A stretch of DNA of 14,645 nucleotides from Pseudomonadota bacterium (GCA_023433925.1 JAEYTO010000016.1:1-14645), one strand, 5' to 3'; positions 1-6,036 are shown, counted from the first letter of the stretch. Translations and numbers: made by a program. Notes: generated from the sequence alone by a model not told the origin.

Positions 1-126
1 TTTTTCAACAAGATAAAGCACCACAGAAGGATCGCGACCCGCTATGACAAGCTGGCCCGGAACTATTTGGCCTGGGTCACCTTGGCCGCGATCCTTCTCT
101 GGCTAGCCTTTGAAAACAGGACCTAG
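1..126 (+). CDS. IS5-family transposase, C-terminal fragment (cut by window edge)
   Basis: Reading frame 1 is open from the first base to a TAG stop at 124-126 and encodes 41 residues. It contains FNKIKHHRRIATRYDKLAR followed by NYLAWVTLAAILLWL. In IS5-family DDE transposases the extreme C-terminus typically reads like RxKxFRRIATRYDKLARNFLA and then a hydrophobic helix, so the match is to a family signature and not just to composition. The last catalytic Glu lies upstream of the window, so I cannot tell whether the whole element is intact. The stop overlaps the stop of the convergent lipoprotein gene in a CTAG tetramer. The protein would cut and join the ends of its own insertion sequence. 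Confidence 0.85.
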   Translation, partial: FFNKIKHHRRIATRYDKLARNYLAWVTLAAILLWLAFENRT

Positions 127-128
127 CC
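101..128. repeat. Putative right end of the IS and inverted repeat at its junction
   Basis: GGCTAG (101-106) and CTAGCC (123-128) are inverted copies flanking CCTTTGAAAACAGGAC. TTTGAAAACAGG followed by ACC resembles the right terminal inverted repeats of IS5-family elements, and CTAG fits the YTAR-type target of the IS5 subgroup. I infer that the element ends at about 122 and that CTAG is target sequence. The left terminal repeat, which would prove it, is outside the window. The same sequence could instead act as a weak bidirectional terminator hairpin. Confidence 0.4.
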
Positions 129-434
129 AGCGCCGCCGCCAGTGCCGCCGGTCGTGCCGCCGGTCGTGCCGCCGGGAGTTTCACTGGGAGGAGGCGTCGT
201 GGGGGCTTCGCCGGCCTTTCCGCCGGGGGATTCGCCAGGAGGCGTGGCCGGGGACCCGCCAGGCGCGGTTCCGGGTTGTTCGCCGCCGGCTCCCGAAGTG
301 CCGCCGCCAGGCGAAGCGGGCTGGCCGGTCTGCTTGGATCCGCCACCCTGTTGTCCCTGGTCTCCGCAAGCGGACAGGACGCCCAAGCTCAACATAAGAC
401 AGGAAATGATGACGAGAATGAATGTGCGATGCAT
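123..434 (-). CDS. Gly/Pro/Thr-rich lipoprotein, unknown function
   Basis: This 103-residue protein starts with a classic lipoprotein signal: a short charged n-region, a hydrophobic core FILVIISCLMLSLGV and lipobox LSAC with Cys23 as the lipidated residue. The mature part is almost entirely low complexity (Gly, Pro, Ser, Thr, Ala, Gln, a few Glu/Lys) and ends in GGTTGGTTGGTGGGAG. The start is well supported: AGGAGG (plus-strand CCTCCT, 440-445) sits 5 bases before the ATG. I recognise no domain; such tails usually act as flexible, exposed linkers on envelope-anchored proteins. The stop is shared with the IS junction, so the present C-terminus may be a truncation. It lies 83 bases downstream of a second small lipoprotein gene on the same strand. 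Confidence 0.7.
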   Translation of the reverse strand: MHRTFILVIISCLMLSLGVLSACGDQGQQGGGSKQTGQPASPGGGTSGAGGEQPGTAPGGSPATPPGESPGGKAGEAPTTPPPSETPGGTTGGTTGGTGGGAG

Positions 435-479
435 GCGATCCTCCTCATGATTGGCTAGATGATCGGCCTGGCCTTCCTG

Positions 480-498
480 AAACGGCCACGGGCCGCTT
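480..498 (-). terminator. Short hairpin between the two lipoprotein genes
   Basis: On the minus strand AAGCGGCC, loop CGT, GGCCGTTT form an 8-bp stem with one G-U pair, followed by a short T stretch. It lies about 20 bases after the stop of the upstream small lipoprotein gene, where an intrinsic terminator or attenuator is expected. The U tract is only three bases, so efficiency is doubtful. Confidence 0.4.
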
Positions 499-517
499 CA
501 TCGAGTTCAGCCGGGCA

Positions 518-694
518 TCACTTGTCGGTTTTCTGCTCGACTCGCTCGCCGGCCTTCTCAAGCTGCTCGCCGGTCCGCTCCGCGGCCTTATCGACCTTCT
601 CGCCGGCCCGCTCGGCCGGGCCTTGGCGTTCGCAGGCCATGGGGAGCAGCAGCAGGGCAGCCAGCAGGCACGCGAGCATGGTCTTGATATTCAT
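518..694 (-). CDS. Small entericidin-like lipoprotein with 11-residue amphipathic repeats
   Basis: The frame is open upstream to 718, but I choose the internal ATG at 694 because AAGGAG (plus-strand CTCCTT, 701-706) lies 6 bases before it and the result is a 58-residue protein beginning directly with a signal sequence. MNIKTMLACLLAALLLLPMA precedes Cys21, the probable lipidated residue; the lipobox PMAC is imperfect because Pro replaces the usual Leu/Val at -3. The mature part is charged and helical, with a repeated unit close to xERxGExxxKA at residues 27-37, 38-48 and, degenerate, 49-58. The layout resembles entericidin-like and YtxH-like small envelope proteins. Function is unknown; a membrane-surface amphipathic helix or coiled coil is inferred. 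Confidence 0.7.
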   Translation of the reverse strand: MNIKTMLACLLAALLLLPMACERQGPAERAGEKVDKAAERTGEQLEKAGERVEQKTDK

Positions 695-1021
695 GGGCGG
701 CTCCTTGAGTGACGGCAAGCACGGCGATCAAGCGCAAAAGGCCTACCCTCAGCCATGCCTCACGGTAGGGGCAGCCGGGCAGCAGGTCTGTCGGCATGGG
801 GCTGAAAATTGCGTAGAGGTGACTCTTACGTGCGGGAAGAGCCGGACTCGCGCATGAGCAAGGACCGAGTCTAACGGCTTGCTGGAAAGCCGTCCCGGCT
901 TGCTTCAACTCCGTTGCGTGCCGCCGGTCATGCGCGGATTGTTCCCGGCTGTTCCCGCGGAGAACTCCGAATCCGGGCAGCGGACTTGTATGGCGCACGA
1001 AAGGGCTGTATCCATGCAGGC
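695..1021. other. Intergenic region with no convincing gene
   Basis: This 327-base stretch lies between the divergent small lipoprotein and ferric-reductase-like genes, so promoters for both should be inside it. I see no clean -35/-10 pair for either gene. The frame of the reductase stays open leftwards to a TTG at 914, but no ribosome-binding site precedes that codon and the predicted extra residues look like ordinary translated spacer. CCTACC/GGTAGG near 741-766 form a weak inverted repeat. The stronger pair of hairpins at 845-893 is listed separately. Confidence 0.5.
845..893. other. Two adjacent hairpins in the leader of the reductase gene
   Basis: GACTCG (845-850) pairs with CGAGTC (866-871) across a 15-base loop. 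Two bases later ACGGCTT (874-880) pairs perfectly with AAGCCGT (887-893) across GCTGGA. No T-run follows, so this is not a standard terminator. I compared it by eye with common riboswitch cores (c-di-GMP-I, cobalamin, TPP, fluoride) and with tRNA, 4.5S and RNase P RNA and saw no match. It may be a structured 5' leader or an operator. Confidence 0.35.
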
Positions 1022-2446
1022 GTGCTGACCATCTCCGCCAGCAGCCGGCGCACCCTGCCCGCGATCCTGAGCGTCCTGCTCACGCTGGCCCTGTGGCTCG
1101 GCTGCAAGTGGCATTATCAGGACTGGTTCGCGGACCCGTACAAGTACCCGGCCAAGGCCGCCTCGCTCTCGGCCACGGTGCTCATGTGCTGGTGCATCGT
1201 CCTGTCCGCGCGCTGGCGGCTCGTGGAGGGCCTCTTGGGCGGCCTGGACAAGGTCTATCAGGTACACAAGCGCCTGGGCCGCTGGTCCTTCTGGCTCGTC
1301 ATCTGGCATCCGCTCTTCCTCGCGGCGCACAAACTGCCGGATCCGCCGGGCTTCCTGCGCGGCCTGTGGTTTCAGGAGATTGGCGGCGACCCATATATCC
1401 TGGGCCACGACCTGGGCGTGGCCACCCTCGCGCTCATGGCCTTCCTCATCGCCGCGACCCTGTGGATCAAGCGGCCCTACCACGTCTGGAAGCGCAGTCA
1501 CGAATGGTTCGGCCTCGTGCTCCTGCTGGTCATGGCCCACGTCTGGTGCGTGGACGCGGACATCGCGGCCTATGCGCCCCTGCGCGCCTGGATGTGGGGC
1601 CTGTTGGCGCTGGCCCTGGGCTGCTCCATTTACATCCGCTTCCTGTACCGCTTTCTCGGCCCGCGCTACCGGTACGAGATAACGCGCCTCGAAAAGGTCA
1701 AGGACATCCTGGAGCTGAACCTGGCCCCTGTGGGCAGGAGGATGGACTTCAAGCCGAGCCAGTTCGTCTATCTCGTGGCGCGCAAGCCGGGCATCACGCC
1801 CGAGCCGCATCCGTACTCCATCGCCAGCGGCTACGGCCTGGGCGCGGAGATCAAGCTCGGCATCAAGCAGATCGGCGACCACACGCGCAGCCTCGACGCC
1901 CTGGCCAAGGGCGACCGGGTGAGCCTGTACGGCCCCTACGGCCGCTTCAGCGACAGGTTCCTCGCCGCCAGGCGCGACTGCGTGTTCATCGGCGGCGGCA
2001 TCGGCATCACGCCGTTCATGGGCATGTGGCACGTGGCCCTGCACTCCCAGGATCGGCTGGACGCGGGAAGCGTGCCCGAAAAGCTGCGCGGGATGCACCC
2101 GGAGATCATCAGGACCTGGCGGAGCCCCTGCGTGGCCCTGTTCTACGTCTGCCGCGAGGCCGGCGAGGCCAGCTTCGACGACGACATCAAGCGCGAGGTC
2201 GTGCTGAGCCGCTTCAAAGGCTTCAAGGCCCTGGAGGAGCGCGGCCACCACTACGAACTCTATTTGAGTTCCAGGCAGGGCCGTATTTCGGCCGAATACA
2301 TCGCCGGCCGGGTGCGCGGCGGGGTGCTGGACAAGGATATCCACCTGTGCGGCCCCACGCCCATGGTCGATTCGCTCATCGGGCAATTCAAGGCCCTGGG
2401 CGTTCCGGCCGACCGCTTCGTGGTCGAGGACTTCAACCTCGTGTGA
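1022..2446 (+). CDS. Ferric-reductase/NADPH-oxidase-like membrane flavocytochrome
   Basis: An integral membrane protein of about 474 residues that would move electrons from NAD(P)H through FAD to two membrane haems and on to an acceptor across the membrane. The N-terminal half carries about six hydrophobic segments. Two His pairs are spaced as in ferric reductase b-type haem sites: H82 and H96 (HKRLGRWSFWLVIWH), H160 and H173 (HEWFGLVLLLVMAH). The C-terminal half is a ferredoxin-reductase module: FAD motif HPYS at 263-266, nucleotide motif GGGIGITP at 324-331, CGP at 443-445, and the usual acidic-aromatic ending EDFNLV. The start is uncertain: GTG 1022 puts a normal short tail before the first helix but has only weak upstream GCAGG; the frame is open to TTG 914. 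The physiological acceptor (ferric iron, oxygen, quinone) cannot be read from sequence. Confidence 0.88.
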   Translation: MLTISASSRRTLPAILSVLLTLALWLGCKWHYQDWFADPYKYPAKAASLSATVLMCWCIVLSARWRLVEGLLGGLDKVYQVHKRLGRWSFWLVIWHPLFLAAHKLPDPPGFLRGLWFQEIGGDPYILGHDLGVATLALMAFLIAATLWIKRPYHVWKRSHEWFGLVLLLVMAHVWCVDADIAAYAPLRAWMWGLLALALGCSIYIRFLYRFLGPRYRYEITRLEKVKDILELNLAPVGRRMDFKPSQFVYLVARKPGITPEPHPYSIASGYGLGAEIKLGIKQIGDHTRSLDALAKGDRVSLYGPYGRFSDRFLAARRDCVFIGGGIGITPFMGMWHVALHSQDRLDAGSVPEKLRGMHPEIIRTWRSPCVALFYVCREAGEASFDDDIKREVVLSRFKGFKALEERGHHYELYLSSRQGRISAEYIAGRVRGGVLDKDIHLCGPTPMVDSLIGQFKALGVPADRFVVEDFNLV

Positions 2447-2563
2447 CTCGCGGCCATGGCGCATGCGGAGCCAGGCCGGGCGCAATGTGGGTTCGAGGGC
2501 TTGACCGGCGCTCAGGGCCTGTTTTAAGCCTAAACTCGGTGGAATCGGCAGGGACGGAGGCCC

Positions 2564-3427
2564 ATGGACGGACTCGCGGCAAACAGAGTGGAAGCCTGGC
2601 CGACACGGCGGATCATGGCCTGCCTGTGGGCGCTCCTGGCCGTGCTGGCCGCCATGCCCGTCGCGGTCCACGCCGCGCCCTTGTTGACCTACCGCGTGAC
2701 CGCGACGCGGCCCCACGATCCGGAGTGCTTCACCGAAGGCCTGCAAATCAATAATGGCCGGGTCTACGAGTCGTCCGGGCTCTACGGCCGCTCCTTCATC
2801 CGCGTGTGGAGCCTGGACACGGGCGCCGTCATTCACGAGACGAGCCTGCCGGAGCGCCTGTTCGCCGAGGGCCTGACCCTGGCGCGGGGCGAGCTTGTCG
2901 TGCTCACCTGGCACGAAGGCCTGGCCCTGCGCTACGGCGCCCGCCATCTGTCTCCGCGCAAGCCCGTCGCCTATCTGGGCCAGGGCTGGGGCCTGGCCTT
3001 CGACGGCCGGCGCTTCATTCAGGGCAACGGCTCGGAGTATCTCGTCTTCCGACATCCAGAGACCTTCAGGGCCATCGGCCGGCTGCGCGTGACCGACAAT
3101 GGCAAGCCCGTGCGCCGGCTCAACGAGCTCGAATGGGTGCCCGCGCGCACCTCCAAGGGGGCGGTCCATCCGGCCATTGCCGGCAGACTGCTCGCCAACG
3201 TCTGGTTTGCCGAGCGCATCGCGGTGATCAACCCGGCCAGCGGCAAGGTCGAGGTCTGGATCGACCTGTCCCCGCTCTCGGCCCAACATGGCGGAGGCGA
3301 TCCCGACGCCGTGGCCAACGGCGTGGCCTTCGACGCCCGCACGGGCAAGCTGCACGTCACGGGCAAGTACTGGCCGATCATCTACGAGCTGGAGCTGACT
3401 CCGCCCGGCGGCACGGCCGCGCCGTAG
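2564..3427 (+). CDS. Exported glutaminyl-peptide cyclotransferase, plant/bacterial beta-propeller type
   Basis: This 287-residue protein belongs to the glutamine cyclotransferase family (five-bladed beta-propeller type), which converts N-terminal Gln of peptides to pyroglutamate and releases ammonia. Family hallmarks are visible in order: FTEGL at 56-60, YESSGLYGRS at 68-77, LFAEGL at 99-104, GQGWGLAFDG at 139-148, GNGSEYLVFR at 154-163, LNELEW at 186-191, and NGVAFDARTGKLHVTGKYW at 252-270. The N-terminus has RR then a hydrophobic run to VHA/APL, a signal peptide with likely cleavage after about residue 37, so it acts in the periplasm. GGAGG precedes the ATG with a short 3-base gap. A TTGACC at 2501-2506 could be a -35 element, but no good -10 follows. 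It starts 117 bases after the reductase gene; no functional link is evident. Confidence 0.9.
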   Translation: MDGLAANRVEAWPTRRIMACLWALLAVLAAMPVAVHAAPLLTYRVTATRPHDPECFTEGLQINNGRVYESSGLYGRSFIRVWSLDTGAVIHETSLPERLFAEGLTLARGELVVLTWHEGLALRYGARHLSPRKPVAYLGQGWGLAFDGRRFIQGNGSEYLVFRHPETFRAIGRLRVTDNGKPVRRLNELEWVPARTSKGAVHPAIAGRLLANVWFAERIAVINPASGKVEVWIDLSPLSAQHGGGDPDAVANGVAFDARTGKLHVTGKYWPIIYELELTPPGGTAAP

Positions 3428-3549
3428 CCGCCATCCACCGACAAGACACGGGCTCCAAGGGCCGCCTTATCAGGGGCAGGCCTTGGCGGGAGAGAGCGCG
3501 GAGCCCTCTTCTGGTTCGCCAGCGACCCGCGCGGGCGGCGGAGCCGTGG

Positions 3550-3578
3550 TTGACGCTCGGCCTGGCTTGCCCTACACG
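3550..3578 (+). promoter_or_regulatory. Candidate sigma-70-type promoter for the gene at 3625
   Basis: TTGACG at 3550-3555 (five of six -35 bases) is followed after exactly 17 bases by TACACG (three of six -10 bases). Transcription would start near 3585, giving a leader of about 40 bases. An inverted repeat GGCTTGCC (3564-3571) / GGCAAGCC (3607-3614) straddles the expected start and might be an operator. Weak -10, so tentative. Confidence 0.35.
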
Positions 3579-3624
3579 GTGCATATCCCGCAGTGAACCT
3601 CAGCCAGGCAAGCCGGGTCAAGCC

Positions 3625-4419
3625 ATGAAGAGCAGCCGCAAGGTCATCGAGGCCGAGAGCGTGCCCGAGGCGCCCCTGCGCCGGCCGGAGCTGGACATCC
3701 TGGACATGCCCTACGAGGGCCTAGCCGCCTACTGGCTGTCGCTCAAGCGGCTCCTGGACGAGAAGAAGGACACGCGCTTCCTCCTGGAGGAGGCCGCCTA
3801 CACGAGCGAGCCCTACGTCCGGCACCTCCTGGAGTCCGCCTTCTCCGCCCTGGACGAGGAGCGCGTCGCGCGCCTGGGCCGGACGCGGCAGGAAATCCTC
3901 CTGGAGGGCTACCGCCGCCGCTTCGCCTGCATGCGCACCGCCGTGCGCGCGGTCACCGAGGCCGACGCCCCGCGCATGGCGCTCATCCGCATGCTCTCGC
4001 ACTTCCCGGCCCCGCCCATCCCCGAAGCCAAGGCTTCCGAGCTGGCCCAATCCCTGGTCAGGAGCCTCGCCGCCGGCGAGGCGGACAAGCCCGTGCTCCT
4101 GGGCATCGATCACCGCACCAGGGCCGACCGCCTGGTGGTCAAGCTCCTGGCTTACGTGGTCATTGGCCGCAGGGAGGGCCGCGAGGGCTGCCGTGGACTG
4201 CTGCCCTTCGCGCGCGCCTACTTGCTGTCCGAGGGATTGTCCCTGGCCGCGGACGGGTTCGACGCGGCCTTCATCGACGCGCACCTCGACACGCTGGCGC
4301 GCTCGATTCTCGACGAGACGCGGCGCAAGATGGACATGTCCCTGGAGATGTGCCTGGCCATCCGCGCCGGGCTCGAATACGAGACGGTCTATCTCGTGGC
4401 CAGGGCCTACATGCCCTGA
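3625..4419 (+). CDS. Unrecognised cytosolic, predominantly helical protein
   Basis: A 264-residue protein I cannot assign to a family. It has no signal peptide or membrane segment and is rich in Leu, Ala, Arg, Glu and Asp in patterns typical of consecutive amphipathic helices. Features that may help recognition: a charged N-terminal tail, then LDILDMPYEGLAAYWLSLKRLLDEKKDTRF from residue 24, RRRFACMRTAVR at 97-108, a Pro-rich hinge HFPAPPIPEAKA at 126-137, GIDHRTRADRLVVKLLAYVVIGRREGREG at 160-188, and a C-terminal helix region with RRKMDMSLEMC. ATG 3625 is the first in-frame ATG giving this composition; the ribosome-binding site is poor. Codon and GC use match the neighbours, so a real gene is likely. 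It is flanked by spacers of about 200 and 317 bases and appears monocistronic. Confidence 0.7.
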   Translation: MKSSRKVIEAESVPEAPLRRPELDILDMPYEGLAAYWLSLKRLLDEKKDTRFLLEEAAYTSEPYVRHLLESAFSALDEERVARLGRTRQEILLEGYRRRFACMRTAVRAVTEADAPRMALIRMLSHFPAPPIPEAKASELAQSLVRSLAAGEADKPVLLGIDHRTRADRLVVKLLAYVVIGRREGREGCRGLLPFARAYLLSEGLSLAADGFDAAFIDAHLDTLARSILDETRRKMDMSLEMCLAIRAGLEYETVYLVARAYMP

Positions 4420-4519
4420 TGCTCCGAACCTCCATCCCCTCCCGAACTTCATGTGTGATGCGCGATCCTGGTTGCCTCGGATGAGTAGTCGGGGCCGCGT
4501 TGCTTCATGAATGCAGGCT

Positions 4520-4548
4520 TGCTCAAGCACATATACTTGGCTATAGGC
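4520..4548 (+). promoter_or_regulatory. Candidate promoter before the hairpin array and acetyltransferase gene
   Basis: TTGCTC (4520-4525), a 17-base spacer and TATAGG (4543-4548) sit in the local AT-rich patch. This would give a leader of about 180 bases that carries all the hairpins ahead of the acetyltransferase start. The -35 matches only at TTG, so this is tentative. Confidence 0.3.
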
Positions 4549-4596
4549 GTCCTTCCTAGATCAGTTTGACTTTGAGACGCTCGCTCCGGCGTTGAC

Positions 4597-4720
4597 GGCG
4601 CAAGCGGATTGCGCCGCCGCCTACGCGGCGGCAAGCCATGCCGACGCATGGCTTGCAGAGCATTTTCAAAAGCAAATGCTCGAATTAACGGGCTGGACAC
4701 GAACGGCATGTCCCATGCCG
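4597..4720. repeat. Array of five perfect inverted repeats (hairpins)
   Basis: Five exact hairpins lie in 124 bases: GGCGCAA/TTGCGCC (4597-4615, loop 5); GCCGCCGC/GCGGCGGC (4613-4632, loop 4); GCAAGCCATGC/GCATGGCTTGC (4631-4656, loop 4); GAGCATTT/AAATGCTC (4658-4681, loop 8); CGGCATG/CATGCCG (4704-4720, loop 3). The first and second overlap by three bases and the second and third by two, so adjacent ones partly compete. The last ends 16 bases before the acetyltransferase ATG. There is no strong T-run. It may be a composite repetitive extragenic palindrome, or a structured leader RNA. Confidence 0.75.
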
Positions 4721-4736
4721 GCGAACAAGAACGGAT

Positions 4737-5204
4737 ATGCACATATACGCTGCCACAAACGAAGATTACCATAGTTGGCTCAAGCTGGCCCGCGAGGTCG
4801 AGCACCTCTTCGGCCCCATGGCCGACGAGCCGTCCTTTCAGGAGGCCTTGCGGCGGATCCTGGGCGCGGGGCAGGCCTTTTGCGTGCGCATGGGCGACGG
4901 CGCGCCTGGCGGCGATCTGCTGGGCGGCGTGGCCGTGGACGCGGGCGAGAACGCCATTGCCTGGCTCGCCGTGGCCGGCGCGGCTCGCGGCAAGGGCCTG
5001 GGCAAGGCGCTCATGGCCCGCGCCCTCGTTGCGCTCGACGCGAGCCGCGACGTCGTCGTGCAGACCTTCGCCCCCGAGCATCCCGAGGGCCTGCCGGCCA
5101 GGAATCTCTACCTGGCCCTGGGATTTCGGGACCACGCGCCGGCCGAGCCCACTCCGGCCGGCGTGCCGACCGTGATCATGGTCAGGCCGGCGAGCCGGAG
5201 CTGA
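4737..5204 (+). CDS. GNAT-family N-acetyltransferase
   Basis: A 155-residue cytosolic protein with the GNAT fold pattern: N-terminal strand and helix with LAREVEHLFGPM, the core strand AWLAVAGAA, then the acetyl-CoA pyrophosphate-binding loop RGKGLGKAL at 84-92 leading into a helix. ARNLYLALGFRDH at 121-133 matches the C-terminal motif in which a helix precedes the GF turn. It would transfer an acetyl group from acetyl-CoA to an amine; the substrate cannot be told. The ATG is preceded only by a weak AACGGA, which together with the hairpins suggests controlled or low translation. The dienelactone-hydrolase-like gene begins 52 bases downstream on the same strand, so the two may be co-transcribed. 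Confidence 0.82.
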   Translation: MHIYAATNEDYHSWLKLAREVEHLFGPMADEPSFQEALRRILGAGQAFCVRMGDGAPGGDLLGGVAVDAGENAIAWLAVAGAARGKGLGKALMARALVALDASRDVVVQTFAPEHPEGLPARNLYLALGFRDHAPAEPTPAGVPTVIMVRPASRS

Positions 5205-5256
5205 CGGGCGCTGCCTTGCTGTTGCCCGGCCCACGGCGGAACGGTAGACATCAGCC

Positions 5257-6036
5257 ATGCCCATCACCCGCGTCCCGCTTTCCTACCGCCACGGCTCCGT
5301 CGAACTCGAAGGCGTCCTCGTGCGCGACGAGTCGCTTTCGTCGCCGCGCCCCGGCGTCCTGCTCATCCATGAGTTCACCGGCCTGACCGCGCCCATGCTG
5401 GCCCATGCCGAGCGGTTGGCGGCTGAGGGCTATGTCGTGCTGGCCGCCGATATGTACGGCCGGGGCATCCGGCCTGCGGACAATGCCGAGGCCAGCCGCG
5501 TCTCGCGCGTGTATCGCAATGACCGCGGGCTCATGCGCCAGCGGGCGGCCGCCGGCCTGGCGGCCCTTGCAGGCGTGCAGGGCGTGCGCGAGGACGCGCT
5601 GGCCATCCTGGGCTTCTCCTTCGGCGGCTGCGCGGCCCTGGAGCTGGCCCGCTCGGGTGCGGCATTGGCGGCGGCGTGCAGCGTGTACGGCTATTTGAGC
5701 ACACCGCTCCCGGCCCTCCCCGGCGGCGTGCGCTGCCCCGTGCTCGCGTTGCACGGAGCCAGGGACAAGGTCGTACCCCTGGCGGATGTCGCACCGTTCG
5801 CCGAGGAGATGCGTGACGCGGGCGTCCAGTGCCGGCTGGTCATCTATACCGACGCGGGCCACGGCTTTTGCAATCCGGAGGTACGGGCCGATGCGCGTAG
5901 CGGCTCGGCCTACGACCCGCTCGTGGCGGAGCGGGCCTGGCGGGAGATCCTGTCTTTCCTGGAATCGGCCCTTTGCAGCCTGTTGAAAACAGGCCGAGCG
6001 GGCCAGGATGGTCCGCCGGATGCGCGGCATCCGTGA
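5257..6036 (+). CDS. Dienelactone-hydrolase-family alpha/beta hydrolase (Ser nucleophile)
   Basis: A 259-residue soluble alpha/beta hydrolase of the dienelactone hydrolase type. PGVLLIHEFTGL at 32-43 is the typical first strand and oxyanion region, AADMYGRG at 64-70 follows, GFSFGG at 119-124 is the nucleophile elbow, HGARDKVVP at 166-174 supplies Asp170 and DAGHGFCNPE at 199-208 supplies His202, completing the triad. In true dienelactone hydrolases the nucleophile is Cys (GxCxGG); here Ser121 takes its place, so a general esterase role is more likely than chlorocatechol degradation. No other aromatic-degradation genes are nearby. The tail after about residue 240 is Gly/Pro/Arg-rich and includes a palindrome (5979-5993), suggesting a recently changed C-terminus. 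The ribosome-binding site is weak. Confidence 0.85.
   Translation: MPITRVPLSYRHGSVELEGVLVRDESLSSPRPGVLLIHEFTGLTAPMLAHAERLAAEGYVVLAADMYGRGIRPADNAEASRVSRVYRNDRGLMRQRAAAGLAALAGVQGVREDALAILGFSFGGCAALELARSGAALAAACSVYGYLSTPLPALPGGVRCPVLALHGARDKVVPLADVAPFAEEMRDAGVQCRLVIYTDAGHGFCNPEVRADARSGSAYDPLVAERAWREILSFLESALCSLLKTGRAGQDGPPDARHP

Larger units (their letters stand above)
4420..4736. other. 317-base gap holding a candidate promoter and a hairpin array
   Basis: Nothing here looks like a gene: short frames on both strands run through the hairpins and have no ribosome-binding site or protein-like composition. The left part (4440-4570) is noticeably more AT-rich than the flanking genes, as expected for a promoter region. 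The right part is a tightly packed set of palindromes, listed separately. Confidence 0.55.

Noticed and set aside
741..900. Possible riboswitch, tRNA or small stable RNA
   Set aside because: I could not match the conserved cores of c-di-GMP-I, cobalamin, TPP or fluoride riboswitches, the T-loop sequence of tRNA, or 4.5S/RNase P signatures. Only the two hairpins are kept as an unclassified structure.
1093..2754. Plus-strand open frame of 553 codons overlapping the reductase gene in another frame
   Set aside because: Arg/Gly/Pro/His-rich frame-shifted reading of the reductase sequence with no recognisable motif.
905..3355. Very long minus-strand open frame of 816 codons opposite the reductase and cyclotransferase genes
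   Set aside because: It is rich in Arg, Gly, His, Gln, Ala and Pro without domain or membrane pattern, and the opposite strand carries two clearly recognised proteins. Long antisense frames are expected at this GC content.
4597..4720. CRISPR array or integron attC site
   Set aside because: The units are different palindromes with no equal-length repeats and spacers, and no attC-type GTTRRRY core sites are present.
4592..4774. Possible 60-residue gene in the gap before the acetyltransferase
   Set aside because: It runs straight through the hairpin array, overlaps the acetyltransferase start, lacks a ribosome-binding site and has no protein-like pattern.
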